33,607 nt of DNA, taken from assembly GCA_030650495.1 (NCBI GenBank), contig JAUSEB010000399.1, positions 1 to 33,607 on the forward strand, given 5' to 3'. Below, piece after piece: positions 15,905 through 24,745 of this stretch. The notes under the pieces were generated by a model that made no database searches, had not been told where the DNA came from, and worked only from the letters and a program-made list of their open reading frames with translations. The number at the start of each line of letters is the position of its first letter. Within the stretch, counting starts at the first letter, position 1. Origin of the DNA: Armatimonadota bacterium. GTDB lineage: Bacteria > Armatimonadota > UBA5829 > JAUSEB01. Made by a program: the position numbers and the translations under genes.

Positions 15905-18900
15905 TTGCAAACAGGCGAGACGCGCTTCGAGCAGGCAAGGCGGAAGGTCGAGTCGGCCTACATCGGCACCATCCACTCCTTTGCGACACGAGTTCTAAAG
16001 GAGAATGCTTTCGATGCGGGAATCGATCCCAAGTTCGATGTCCTGGAACAGGTCGAGGCCGCGACGCTTAGAGATAAGATACTCGAAGAGCTTATTGCCG
16101 CGAACTATGCCGATCAGACATCGGAGTATCTGGCGCTGCTCTTTGCTTTTGGGAAGAGGACCGTAAAATCTTCCATCGGGAAGGCTCACGCGCATTTGTG
16201 CAATCTTGGCAAACGCGCAAATGAAATACCTCCGATTAGCGCTCAAGATGATAATCCGCGTGATTTGGCGGATGCTTGCTTTCAATTGCTGGATGAGTTG
16301 TTGGTCTTATCAGGACAAGTCCGCATGACGGAGAAGCTCTTGGAACAACTGGAAGACTTTTCGCCAAAATACGATTCGCTGAAAGAGTCAGCGTTTCAGG
16401 CTTGCGCCAAAATCCAAGACTTGACTCCACAGGAGTATGTGTCGAGCTTCGACTGCGAAGAATATGAGGCTCTTGGGCTGATGGAGTATTTCGTCAAAGG
16501 GAGTGTTGGAACCGCCGAAGTTAGGGAGAACTATATCAAACCGGCCAGATATGCCGCTAAGCTGTTCCGCCAATCGCTTCTTGCGCCTATCGCCGCTTAC
16601 TATGTCCAATGCCTTCTCAAGATCACTGACGATTTTCAGCGTGACTACGCCGAGGCCAAATGGCGCGCCGGTATGATGGACTATGACGATCTGCTGCTGA
16701 TAACAAAGAAATTGCTTACGATCGGAGACGGGGATCCAACGGAAATTGCCGAATCATACAAACGCAAATTCAGGTTCGTCGTTATGGATGAGTTTCAAGA
16801 TACTAACGCTCTGCAGAAAAGCATCGTCCAGTCCGTCTGCCGCCCCGGCAGGTTCTTCACGGTCGGCGACGTCAAACAGTCGATATTCAGCTTCATCCAC
16901 AGTGATGTCTCGGTGTTTATCGACCATCACGACTCCATCGAGCAAAATGGGAACGGCAAGACGCTGGCGTTCCAGGAGAACTTCCGCAGCCGACCGGATA
17001 TATTGGAATTCGTAAACTGGTTCTTCGATCAGATTTGGGCCGAAGACGGGGATTTTGACTTCGAGAAGCTCATCGCCGGGGGCAAGTTTCACGATAAGAC
17101 CGATTCCGATGTCGAAATACTATTCGTCCCGCAAATGGGCGGCGCTAAAACCTCAAGGTTGTTAGAAGCAAGGGCTATTGCAAAACGCATCCTCGAACTG
17201 CTTGGACGAACGGGACGGCCGCCACTTATGGTAACCAAGAAGAAGGACGATGACAGTCCCCCACGCCCGCTGCGACCGGGAGATATTTTGATTCTCTTCC
17301 GCGCGGTGTCGGATATACCGATCTACGAGCGCGCGCTTCACGAGGCCGGTATAGAGTACTATGTGGTCAGCGGGCGAGGATTCTATTCCACTCACGAAGC
17401 GCAGGACATACTCAACCTGCTCAGGGTTATCGAGAATCCGCTGAACGATGTCCCGATGGCCGCTATGCTAAGATCGCCAATGGTGGGAATTTCCGATGAT
17501 ACACTTTGGTGGTTGACCCGCCGCGCCGCCTCTCCCGCTGAATCGCCGGAAATCGAGATGGACGAGACGGACATTCCTCAACGAAATCAGGCCATCGGCA
17601 AGCTCTACTCAGCGCTTCAGAATCTCGATTCAATTTCCGGCATAGGTCGAGACGATATCGAACGACTTGTCAGGTTCAAGGGCACACTTAATGAATTGCA
17701 CTCCTTCAGATCGGAAAGCAAGATCACAACGCTTCTCGATACGGCGCTTGCGAGGACGGAATATGATCTGAAGGCGCTCGCGTCGCATAACGGCAAGCGG
17801 AAATACGCCAATATTAGAAAACTGCTAGACGTGGCGCAGGACTTCGAGGCCAACAGCATCTTCTCACTTGGCGACTTTATTCGTTACATGGAAAATCTTG
17901 CGATACTGGCGGACCGTGAAGCTGAGGCCCCAACCGAAACCGAGGAAAGCCCGGTTGTGCGCCTTATGACCGTGCACAAAGCCAAGGGGCTGCAGGCGCC
18001 TGTGGTGTTCGTCACGGATTGCGCGAGAAAGCTCAATGTCGGTGATAGCTCGGCCTTCGTTTTCAGCAAAGAGCGCGGCGTTTCATGCAAGATACCGAAT
18101 CCCGCCACCGGCGCCGAATTGAAGCCAAGAGCTTATGAGACCATATCAGAGCAGATAAAAACCGCTGACATCGAGGAAGAAAAGCGCCTTTTGTACGTTG
18201 CATTGACCAGGGCGGAGGAGCTTCTGATCTTGAGCGGCTCCAGCAAATTCGACGCGGAGAAGCGCGACGGCAAGGCGTTTAATGAAATCGGAAGCTGGTC
18301 GGGATGGATAGAGAAAGCCCTGCAACTGGATGAGAACCGCGGTCAAACGCTGGAAGCAGGCGGCGTAAATGTCCGATTGCGCGCGGACTTGCCAGAGCTG
18401 CAGCCTGCCAACGCCGAGCGAAAGACCGTTTTGGAGACCCATCGCAAGACTCTGCTCGCAGGAGAAAAGCTGCCGGATGTAGATTTGGAAATTGCTCAGA
18501 CCATTGTGGCTCGATGTTCCACGCTATCCCCAAGCGCCTGTACCGGCCCGATGGAGCTTACCGTAAGTAAGGCGTTGGATTTCCTTACCTGCCCGTTGAG
18601 ATACCAGCGGCGTTATATCCTGGGAATTCCCGAACCTGAACCGGAATGGGAAGATTACCCTCCTGACGAAGAAGACGGGACGTCGGCTGCAAACGTCGGC
18701 TCAGCCGCGCATCAAATATTGAGATCGGTCGATTTTACCAAGGACATCTCGCCGCAGTTGGAAGAATACGCGCGGTATCAGGACGAGGCCGTTCGTGACA
18801 CAGCGCTGGAGTCGTGCCGGCGGCTTCTTAATTCACCCTGGCTTTCGCGTATTCAGAGTGGATCAAGTTGGCTGCAGGAGGTCCCATTCCAGGCGCATTT

Positions 18901-19261
18901 GGACCAGTTGCGCTTGCTCGGAAGGATTGATTTGCTTTTCAAAGACCAATCGGGGTGGATCATCATTGACTATAAGACTGGTTCAGGAGAGGGCGGCGAG
19001 CGTTATAACTTGCAGGTTGGAATATATGCGCTTGCCATAGAGCGATGCCTTGGCGTCGCCCCGATGAAAGTGGCTTTGGTCAACCTGGGTAAAGGGGAAG
19101 ACGTTGAGATAAATGTAACCGCCGAGTTACTCGACCAAACCCGGCGGTTGCTTGAAGCGATCCCGTTGGCGGTAAGATCAGGCGCCTTCCCAGCCCGCAA
19201 ATCGTCCGAGTGTGATTACTGCGGATATGGGAAAGGTTGTCAGTTGACGGTTGACGGTTGA
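15905..19261 (+). CDS. addA: AddA (helicase/nuclease subunit A), main part downstream of the in-frame TAG
   Basis: 1118 residues from the first possible codon (TTG 15905, no ribosome-binding site); with the upstream fragment the frame would give 1196 residues, normal for AddA. UvrD-type motifs in order: TIHSFATRVL, FVVMDEFQDTN, VGDVKQSIFSFIHSDV, FQENFRSRPDI, VRLMTVHKAKGLQAPVVFV and LLYVALTRAEELLIL. A RecB-family nuclease domain ends the protein (LGRIDLLF, WIIIDYKTG, LQVGIYALAI). Walker A is on the other side of the TAG. The last residues LTVDG and the TGA stop are encoded by a heptamer repeat (19243-19268). A restart at 15905 alone would lack ATPase activity. Confidence 0.92.
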   Translation: MQTGETRFEQARRKVESAYIGTIHSFATRVLKENAFDAGIDPKFDVLEQVEAATLRDKILEELIAANYADQTSEYLALLFAFGKRTVKSSIGKAHAHLCNLGKRANEIPPISAQDDNPRDLADACFQLLDELLVLSGQVRMTEKLLEQLEDFSPKYDSLKESAFQACAKIQDLTPQEYVSSFDCEEYEALGLMEYFVKGSVGTAEVRENYIKPARYAAKLFRQSLLAPIAAYYVQCLLKITDDFQRDYAEAKWRAGMMDYDDLLLITKKLLTIGDGDPTEIAESYKRKFRFVVMDEFQDTNALQKSIVQSVCRPGRFFTVGDVKQSIFSFIHSDVSVFIDHHDSIEQNGNGKTLAFQENFRSRPDILEFVNWFFDQIWAEDGDFDFEKLIAGGKFHDKTDSDVEILFVPQMGGAKTSRLLEARAIAKRILELLGRTGRPPLMVTKKKDDDSPPRPLRPGDILILFRAVSDIPIYERALHEAGIEYYVVSGRGFYSTHEAQDILNLLRVIENPLNDVPMAAMLRSPMVGISDDTLWWLTRRAASPAESPEIEMDETDIPQRNQAIGKLYSALQNLDSISGIGRDDIERLVRFKGTLNELHSFRSESKITTLLDTALARTEYDLKALASHNGKRKYANIRKLLDVAQDFEANSIFSLGDFIRYMENLAILADREAEAPTETEESPVVRLMTVHKAKGLQAPVVFVTDCARKLNVGDSSAFVFSKERGVSCKIPNPATGAELKPRAYETISEQIKTADIEEEKRLLYVALTRAEELLILSGSSKFDAEKRDGKAFNEIGSWSGWIEKALQLDENRGQTLEAGGVNVRLRADLPELQPANAERKTVLETHRKTLLAGEKLPDVDLEIAQTIVARCSTLSPSACTGPMELTVSKALDFLTCPLRYQRRYILGIPEPEPEWEDYPPDEEDGTSAANVGSAAHQILRSVDFTKDISPQLEEYARYQDEAVRDTALESCRRLLNSPWLSRIQSGSSWLQEVPFQAHLDQLRLLGRIDLLFKDQSGWIIIDYKTGSGEGGERYNLQVGIYALAIERCLGVAPMKVALVNLGKGEDVEINVTAELLDQTRRLLEAIPLAVRSGAFPARKSSECDYCGYGKGCQLTVDG

Positions 19262-19288
19262 CGGTTGGTTTAAGCTATCAGCTAACAG
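19243..19288. repeat. Heptamer arrays containing the addA stop codon
   Basis: GTTGACG three times plus GTTGG (19243-19268), with the TGA stop of addA inside the third unit, then a second short array AGCTATC/AGCTAAC (19273-19288). Confidence 0.8.
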
Positions 19289-19295
19289 TTTTTCC

Positions 19296-19364
19296 ATCTG
19301 TATTTATCTGTGTATATCTGTGGTTAATTCTTTTTTCGTGCTTTCTCCCTTTCGTGTTTTCGTG
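19296..19364. repeat. Decamer array followed by octamer array
   Basis: 19296-19325: ATCTGTATTT, ATCTGTGTAT, ATCTGTGGTT (period 10). 19333-19364: TTTTCGTG, CTTTCTCC, CTTTCGTG, TTTTCGTG (period 8), the reverse complement of the array at 31771-31810. They fill the gap between the converging addA and isomerase genes. Confidence 0.75.
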
Positions 19365-19379
19365 ATTAAAAACTTACAT

Positions 19380-20840
19380 TCAGCCGTCGATTCGCATTAT
19401 CGGAATCCCGGCTTCCTGAGCAAAGTATTCGATAGATACCGACTGGTCGCCGGGGATCATCGAGTAGTGATTGCTGCCCATAATCTCTACAAATCGGTCC
19501 ATATCCAAGTCCATGTCAACCACATTCAGCGGCCACACCGCGCCCCAGACAAGCGAGTCCGCCATTTCCTTGGTGACGTTAACTGCGCTGCCGACGCCGA
19601 CATGCAGCATATATTCGCCGGCTATTCGGACTAGCCTGGCAACGGTGACGGTGTCGATTGCCTCGCCATAGTAGCCTATTGCCGCCCCTGACGCTCCCTG
19701 GCACTGCGGGCAAATCCTGACCTTGGGCAAAACCTTCTCAGGATCACCGGAGTTCGCCGCGTAGTATATGGAAGAAGCGCCGCAGTTGCTGATGACCAGC
19801 ATCCGCTTACCCCTTACTTCTATTTCCCTGATGTCGCCAAACTGGGCAGGAGCTTCGCCGTGGATCAGTGAAAGCATTACACTTGTGATAAGTCCCTTGA
19901 TGTCGCCTTCGCAGGTTGTGTTTATCATCGTCTGGCGGCCTCTATGGTCGAATCCGAACGGCAAAAACGCAGGCAGTCCGCAGCCGGTTACGCCGTACTC
20001 CAGAGATAATGTGGGTTGGCAATGGATAGAGACACCCCTGATGTCCTCACCTTCAAGCTCGTCCAATCGACGGCGGGCGGCAAGATACAAAGCGACCTGC
20101 GATCGGATTGACTCAGGGGTCAGCATTCGCCCGTCGTAGTTGAATTGCGCCCCACCTTTCTCCAGCCATTTGATAAACCCTTCGACTTCCAGCGGGTGGC
20201 TCTTCAAGATTTCCTCGGCGCGACGGATGAGTAGATATTCGCTCTCATTGAGAATATCTCCGACGAGAAATGACTTCAGTTTGGAGGCGTCGTCCTGCAA
20301 ATGCTCCATCCGCAGGCAATAGCTTCCACCCCACAGCATCAGGCGGCTTTTCCTGAGCTTCTGCAGGGCGCCGACTCCCTTCGCCCAGGCGACGGCCTTA
20401 TCTTTATTCGCGCGAATACGCGTGTGATTGAGAGCGGAGTGCGAAGGGGCTATCTCCCACAGACCGGCGCCAATGGCGCTCATCAGGCCGATGCCGGTCC
20501 AGTTGACGTCTGATTCGCAATAGAGGAGGGTCGGCAGGTTGAGTGACCGCACCAGGCCGACGGCCAGCATGGGGTCGGTCCACTTCCACGCGCCCAGGAC
20601 GATGCACTCCGCGTCTGATGATCTAAGCTCTTTAACGCAGTAGTTCACGTCAGCCGTACTGCGTATCGAGAAGAAATTCTCGCGTTTAGCAAGCGGATCC
20701 ACGACCTCAAAACCGGCGGCTTTCAGATGCGCGGCCAGTTCTTCATGGCATTTGCGATTATACGCCTCACCCTCGTCAGCTAGATCAACGCTCCTCGGAT
20801 CGGTGAAAGAAACTATCCCTACACGAATCTTGTCGGTCAT
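19380..20840 (-). CDS. L-fucose/D-arabinose isomerase-family protein
   Basis: 486 residues related to L-fucose isomerases, which interconvert L-fucose and L-fuculose (often also D-arabinose and D-ribulose) with a divalent metal. Visible family features: IVLGAWKWTDP and LLYCESDVNWTG in the N-terminal domains; GCGLPAFLPFGFDHRGRQ and TTCEGDIKGLITSVML around residues 285-324 with the probable metal ligands in CEGD (310-313); SNHYSMIPGD near the C-terminus with His458. Start ATG 20840 has AAGGAG 6 bp upstream. No kinase or aldolase of the fucose route is adjacent. Exact substrate cannot be read from sequence; the nearby GH172 enzyme suggests a pentose such as D-arabinose as one option. Confidence 0.8.
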   Translation of the reverse strand: MTDKIRVGIVSFTDPRSVDLADEGEAYNRKCHEELAAHLKAAGFEVVDPLAKRENFFSIRSTADVNYCVKELRSSDAECIVLGAWKWTDPMLAVGLVRSLNLPTLLYCESDVNWTGIGLMSAIGAGLWEIAPSHSALNHTRIRANKDKAVAWAKGVGALQKLRKSRLMLWGGSYCLRMEHLQDDASKLKSFLVGDILNESEYLLIRRAEEILKSHPLEVEGFIKWLEKGGAQFNYDGRMLTPESIRSQVALYLAARRRLDELEGEDIRGVSIHCQPTLSLEYGVTGCGLPAFLPFGFDHRGRQTMINTTCEGDIKGLITSVMLSLIHGEAPAQFGDIREIEVRGKRMLVISNCGASSIYYAANSGDPEKVLPKVRICPQCQGASGAAIGYYGEAIDTVTVARLVRIAGEYMLHVGVGSAVNVTKEMADSLVWGAVWPLNVVDMDLDMDRFVEIMGSNHYSMIPGDQSVSIEYFAQEAGIPIMRIDG

Positions 20841-21009
20841 TATATACTCCTTGGCGGGCCGTTAGTCCGGGTTATTGTCGATAAGAGCAAAAGGAGGGCG
20901 CTCTGTCGAAGAGATGTTTGGCAAAAAACAATAGAAACAGAGGTTGCTCCAATTGACTGATTCTTGCTCGAACACAGTATTTCCTGCGGTGAATGGCAAG
21001 ACAAAGAGA

Positions 21010-21066
21010 GTGATTGGTGATTAGTGACTTGTGGTTAGTATTCACAAACCACAAGTCACTAATCAC
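21010..21066. repeat. Heptamer array folded into a perfect 20-bp hairpin
   Basis: GTGATTG, GTGATTA, GTGACTT, GTGGTTA on the left, then the mirror units. 21017-21036 and 21047-21066 are perfect 20-bp inverted arms around a 10-nt loop. No T-tract follows on either strand. Confidence 0.8.
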
Positions 21067-21100
21067 AAACTTGGAATACACCCTCAGCCAACGCGGTTGT

Positions 21101-21129
21101 TTGACAGGGACTTCTGTGGCGGATAGCAT
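21101..21129 (+). promoter_or_regulatory. Promoter candidate for mtaB
   Basis: Perfect TTGACA (21101-21106), 17-bp spacer, TAGCAT (21124-21129; 4 of 6 matches). Expected start near 21136, about 46 nt before the TTG start codon. Confidence 0.55.
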
Positions 21130-21181
21130 GGTTTGGACGCTGAGTTATGCTTGGAGATTTATCTGATAAGGAAGTCCAAAT

Positions 21182-22447
21182 TTGCCGACTGCCGCCTACT
21201 ATACACTTGGCTGCAAAGTGAACCAATATGAGACGGAGAAGATCCGCGCTGAGATGGAGGCGAATGGATTTGAGACCGTCAAATTCTCGGACCGTTCCGA
21301 TATCTATATAGTAAATACCTGCACGGTTACCAGCATCGCGGATGGGAAGTCGCGGCATGTTATCAGACAAGCTGTCGTAAGAAACCCGCGGGCGTTGGTC
21401 ATTGCGACCGGCTGTTACGCGGAGTTGGAACCTCAGGCTATTGGCGTTATTGATGGCGTTGATATTGTTGTGCCCAATAATGAGAAGGACGAAATCGCCC
21501 GCCGCGTATTGGCTAGATTCCCCGGTATGGCGCCTGCGCGACATCTCGTAAATAAGGCTGCGCCTCGAATGAGAACCCGCGCCGTGCTGAAAGTCCAAGA
21601 TGGATGCGATCTGTTTTGCGCTTATTGCACTGTTCCATTTGCGCGTAGTGTAAAACAGAGCCGTTCACTGAAAAACATCATCTCCGAAACCCGCGAGTTG
21701 GCGGCGTTTGGGTATAAGGAAATCGTGCTCACGGGTATACGGCTGGGGTCGTATTGCGGCGGAAATGGCAAAGATATAGCCGATATTGCGCAAGCAGTCA
21801 GTTGTATAGACGGTATCGCTAGGGTCAGGCTGAGTTCTATAGAAGTATGGGAGATAACCGATAAGTTGATTTCAGCAATGGCGAGCAATTCTAAGATTTG
21901 CCCGCATCTGCACGTGCCGCTTCAGAGCGGTGATGACAAGATACTTGGAGCAATGGGAAGGCCGTACGACACCGGCACATATAGCAAAATCGTCGATCAT
22001 GCGAGGCGGGAGATTCCAGGAATTGCGATAACAACTGATATTCTGGTGGGTTTTCCCGGCGAAACGGATGACTCATTCGAGCGAGGCCTTGCGTTTGTTG
22101 AAGATATGGGGTTTTCCCGGTTGCATGTATTCAGATATTCTCCCCGCCCGATGACGAAGGCGGCGCAATTAACTGATCAGATTCCTAATGATGTAAAGGA
22201 ACTCCGCAGCAAAAAGATGATAGAGCTTGGAGCGCGGATGTCACAGGGTTTCGCGGCGCGGCATGTTGGTCATAGTATAAGCGTATTGGCGGAGAACAAG
22301 ACCGCTGAACCTGGCCGACTGAAGGGATTCACCGGGTCTTATGTCGAAGTTACATTTGAAGCGCCCAGGCGTTATGTGGGTTCGATAGTAGATGTGGATG
22401 TGGTGGAAGCGATGGACGGCAAGTTGATTGGAAAACTTGGAGGCTAA
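21182..22447 (+). CDS. mtaB: tRNA (N6-threonylcarbamoyladenosine37-C2)-methylthiotransferase MtaB
   Basis: 421-residue radical-SAM methylthiotransferase that adds SCH3 to t6A37 of tRNA. The UPF0004 domain carries three cluster cysteines: Cys11 (TLGCKVNQYE), Cys47 (VNTCTVT) and Cys78 (ATGCYAE). The radical-SAM cluster is C142-x3-C146-x2-C149 (DGCDLFCAYCTVPFAR). A TRAM-like segment ends the protein. TLGCKVNQYET and CTVTSIADGKSR are MtaB-type. The start is TTG at 21182, with AAGGAAG 7 bp upstream; no ATG is available before the conserved N-terminus. The HIT gene follows after 3 bp. Confidence 0.94.
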   Translation: MPTAAYYTLGCKVNQYETEKIRAEMEANGFETVKFSDRSDIYIVNTCTVTSIADGKSRHVIRQAVVRNPRALVIATGCYAELEPQAIGVIDGVDIVVPNNEKDEIARRVLARFPGMAPARHLVNKAAPRMRTRAVLKVQDGCDLFCAYCTVPFARSVKQSRSLKNIISETRELAAFGYKEIVLTGIRLGSYCGGNGKDIADIAQAVSCIDGIARVRLSSIEVWEITDKLISAMASNSKICPHLHVPLQSGDDKILGAMGRPYDTGTYSKIVDHARREIPGIAITTDILVGFPGETDDSFERGLAFVEDMGFSRLHVFRYSPRPMTKAAQLTDQIPNDVKELRSKKMIELGARMSQGFAARHVGHSISVLAENKTAEPGRLKGFTGSYVEVTFEAPRRYVGSIVDVDVVEAMDGKLIGKLGG

Positions 22448-22450
22448 GTA

Positions 22451-22792
22451 ATGGACGATTGCATCTTCTGCAAGATAGCTCGGAAGGAAATGGGGCGGCT
22501 GGTCTATGATGATGAGACGGTCGCTGCTTTCGATGATCTGAATCCTCAAGCCCCCACGCACGTGCTGATAATTCCAAAAAAACACATCGAAAAGCTGGCG
22601 GTGATGAGTCCCGATGACGCGCAGTTGATGGGTCATATTTTAGAGGTTGCGAACTCCATAGCCGCTGAACGTTCCATAGCGACAATGGGTTATCGTGTTG
22701 TTGTCAATAACGGCAGGGCCGCTGGGCAGTCGGTCGACCACGTTCATTTCCATTTACTGGGCGGACGGGCGCTGGGATGGCCTCCGGGGTAG
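22451..22792 (+). CDS. HIT family (HinT-like) purine nucleoside phosphoramidase
   Basis: 113 residues. The histidine triad HVHFHLL is at 97-103, with the middle His99 as expected nucleophile; the N-terminal pair C4-x2-C7 (DDCIFCKI) is the zinc-type motif of bacterial HinT. PTHVLIIPKKHI and VVVNNGRAAGQSVDH are typical. It follows mtaB by 3 bp and is probably cotranscribed with it. Ends in TAG. Confidence 0.93.
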   Translation: MDDCIFCKIARKEMGRLVYDDETVAAFDDLNPQAPTHVLIIPKKHIEKLAVMSPDDAQLMGHILEVANSIAAERSIATMGYRVVVNNGRAAGQSVDHVHFHLLGGRALGWPPG

Positions 22793-23029
22793 TTCGGGAT
22801 TCGGAAAGGCTCTTACTTAGTTTCGTTACGTACTACCGCCCCTCGATACCCTTCGCTACTCGGGGACACGGGTGTTGGGGTGGCGATTCGGAGATGCTAC
22901 TCACATCGTACATAGAAGTTTTCACCCTCACCCCAACCCTCTCCCGTCAAGTGAGAGGGAGTTCCGTACCCATCACCCATCGCACTGGGAGAAATTACGA
23001 TCCAGCCACACGGACAACGAACAACGATA
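22793..23029. other. Repeat-filled gap after the HIT gene
   Basis: No protein-like frame. A C-rich repeat fragment with hairpin CCCTCTC/GAGAGGG (22937-22943, 22953-22959) related to the element at 12386-12508, then heptamers ACCCATC twice (22968-22981), and heptamers GGACAAC/GAACAAC (23012-23025) that run up to the TAA of the minus-strand GH172 gene (23030-23032). Confidence 0.6.
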
Positions 23030-24148
23030 TTAGGCCAAATCCGCCGTGCGGATGTCCTTGTCCGGGAGCATCGGGAACGGCTGCGTCGGGAGCGTCTGGT
23101 ACCAATAGGCGGTAGAGCACATATCGTCTACTCGCTCATAGTTTCCACCTGGTTCGTCTTTTTTATACTCGCCTCTCTTGATAAACTCGCCGAGCGGGCC
23201 ATCAGGATCAGCGGAATCGCGCCTGCCGTCATTGCCAATCTGTTGTATTGTTACTTTGATATCCTGCGAGAAATACACCGGGTCCATCACATGGAAGCGG
23301 TAGAACGAGACATACTTGCCTTCAATAAAGGGCGCGCCCATTTGGCGGTAGTCGAACTTGCCAAGCCCCCAGCCTGAACAAGCATAATCCTCGCTGCCGG
23401 TGCCGCAGATGGTCGGGAAATCCGTATCGCCGTCGATATACATCTTGACCTCACCTTCGCCCCACCATGTTCCCGTGCTGGCGAAGCGATCTACAAGACC
23501 TATATTCGCGCCCAGAAACCGGCCTTTGCCTTTGACACCATCCAGTATCACGTAGTCTTCACAAAGCGTTGTGTTGAGCGTCCTTCGGAACTGCGCGTGG
23601 AAGTATGGAGTCTCTTCGGTAACGGTGTCACCGATGGTGTAATCGACCTGGTAGAAGAACATACCGGCGTCCTCGCCGCGCTCGTTGCACACGGTTAGTT
23701 TGGCCTTTTTGGCAAATGGCATTGGGAAGTAGCAGTTATAGCCTTTTCCCTCCGGCATTGAAAGGAACTCGGACTCGAACGGCGCCGTGCGTCCGTGGCA
23801 CACGCCGAAGAAATCCGTCAGCGGAGCTTCGACCGACGGCGTTTCCTGCCCGTCCCAGTAGAATCGGAGAATGAGGTTCCGCATCTTCTCCGGCTCCACT
23901 TTCGGGATTGTTATCCAGATATGTCGAATTACGCCGGGACCGTCTATCTCCGCGAATGTGTAAACGTCGTCTTTTTTCAGATTCCAATTGCACGGAAGTC
24001 CCTTGCGACCGCCCATGGCTTGCCCGCCCTGGCCCTTAGCTCCGGTCTGGTTCTCCGCCGTGATAGCTCTGCTTTGGACGGATGGATCGTAGAGCGGCAT
24101 CCCGCCGAGTCTGATCACATTGGGACCGGATGGTGTTTGTGAACTCAT
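23030..24148 (-). CDS. GH172 (DUF2961) family glycoside hydrolase
   Basis: 372 residues from ATG at 24148 (AGGT 8 bp upstream); the in-frame extension to 24331 is repeat-derived and not protein-like. DUF2961 proteins are the GH172 family, which includes fructofuranosidases and D-arabinofuranosidases. Visible features: PGVIRHIWITIPK, LTDFFGVCHGRTAPFES, GKGYNCYFPMPFAKKAKL, GTGSEDYACSGWGLGKF (the conserved acidic GTGxEDY motif) and YRFHVMDPVYFSQDIKVTIQ. No signal peptide is seen, so it is probably cytoplasmic. It is bracketed by repeat-rich gaps, so it may be a single-gene unit. Confidence 0.88.
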   Translation of the reverse strand: MSSQTPSGPNVIRLGGMPLYDPSVQSRAITAENQTGAKGQGGQAMGGRKGLPCNWNLKKDDVYTFAEIDGPGVIRHIWITIPKVEPEKMRNLILRFYWDGQETPSVEAPLTDFFGVCHGRTAPFESEFLSMPEGKGYNCYFPMPFAKKAKLTVCNERGEDAGMFFYQVDYTIGDTVTEETPYFHAQFRRTLNTTLCEDYVILDGVKGKGRFLGANIGLVDRFASTGTWWGEGEVKMYIDGDTDFPTICGTGSEDYACSGWGLGKFDYRQMGAPFIEGKYVSFYRFHVMDPVYFSQDIKVTIQQIGNDGRRDSADPDGPLGEFIKRGEYKKDEPGGNYERVDDMCSTAYWYQTLPTQPFPMLPDKDIRTADLA

Positions 24149-24304
24149 ATTGTTACCTGCCTTTATCGAATTGTGATTCAACTGAAATATACCTTGCGCT
24201 TTTGCTAGCTGGATTCCTGCCGGCGTGACATGATGAAAGGCTTGAATACCAAGAGGCGCAGATATTTCTAAGATAATTGTTGAATTGGTACGAGGGTTGT
24301 ATTG

Positions 24305-24329
24305 GTTTCGGGAACAAGATTCCCGAAAC
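24305..24329. repeat. GTTTCGGGAA hairpin
   Basis: Perfect 10-bp arms (24305-24314, 24320-24329) with a CAAGA loop. The arm sequence recurs in the 12428-12476 inverted repeat. No T-tract on either strand, so not a classical terminator. Confidence 0.55.
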
Positions 24330-24340
24330 ACCGGAATCCT

Positions 24341-24358
24341 ACTAACGACTAACGACTA
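24341..24358. repeat. Heptamer array containing the stop of the small PEP-CTERM gene
   Basis: ACTAACG, ACTAACG, ACTA on the plus strand; the TAG stop (24349-24351) of the minus-strand gene lies inside it. Confidence 0.7.
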
Positions 24359-24615
24359 TTCCAGACCGCTCCGGTTCTCTTCCGCCAGATCAGGCCTCCG
24401 AGGCTTGTTACGCCGCATAGGAGCACAAGAAGTCCCGACGGCTCCGGGTTTGATGGAACTCGGACTGTAGCGCGGGATTGGCTCTCCTGATTGGAAATCG
24501 TAGGCAGAGATAGCGCCTGCGCCGGTCTTGCGCCCATATTCACGGTCTCGTTCGATGCGGATGCAGTTGCCATACAGATGGCAAAGAGGCAAAGCACGAA
24601 GCAGAATCGTCTCAT
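24349..24615 (-). CDS. Small secreted PEP-CTERM protein
   Basis: 88 residues: signal peptide (1-20, MRRFCFVLCLFAICMATASA), a mature linker of only about 35 residues, then a PEP-CTERM tripartite signal (SNPEPSGLLVLLCGVTSLGG, LIWRKR). GGAG precedes ATG 24615 by 9 bp. After both signals are removed the product would be a peptide of roughly 35-40 residues, very short for an exosortase substrate. Its last residues and TAG stop are in a heptamer repeat. No known domain. Confidence 0.75.
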   Translation of the reverse strand: MRRFCFVLCLFAICMATASASNETVNMGARPAQALSLPTISNQESQSRATVRVPSNPEPSGLLVLLCGVTSLGGLIWRKRTGAVWNSR

Positions 24616-24745
24616 TTAATCTCACTCCCTGAGAACTTATTCCAAGGGATTTCCGCCCAATAGCGCCAGGGGCAAATACTGTAATAATTATCGGGTTTTG
24701 TTGAACGAATGATTAGAGGAGAATATATGAATTGGTAGTGTTAAG

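Larger units (their letters stand above)
20841..21181. other. Divergent gap between the isomerase and mtaB
   Basis: 341 bp without a protein-like frame. It holds the inverted heptamer array at 21010-21066 and the mtaB promoter candidate at 21101-21129. Nothing else recognisable was found. Confidence 0.6.
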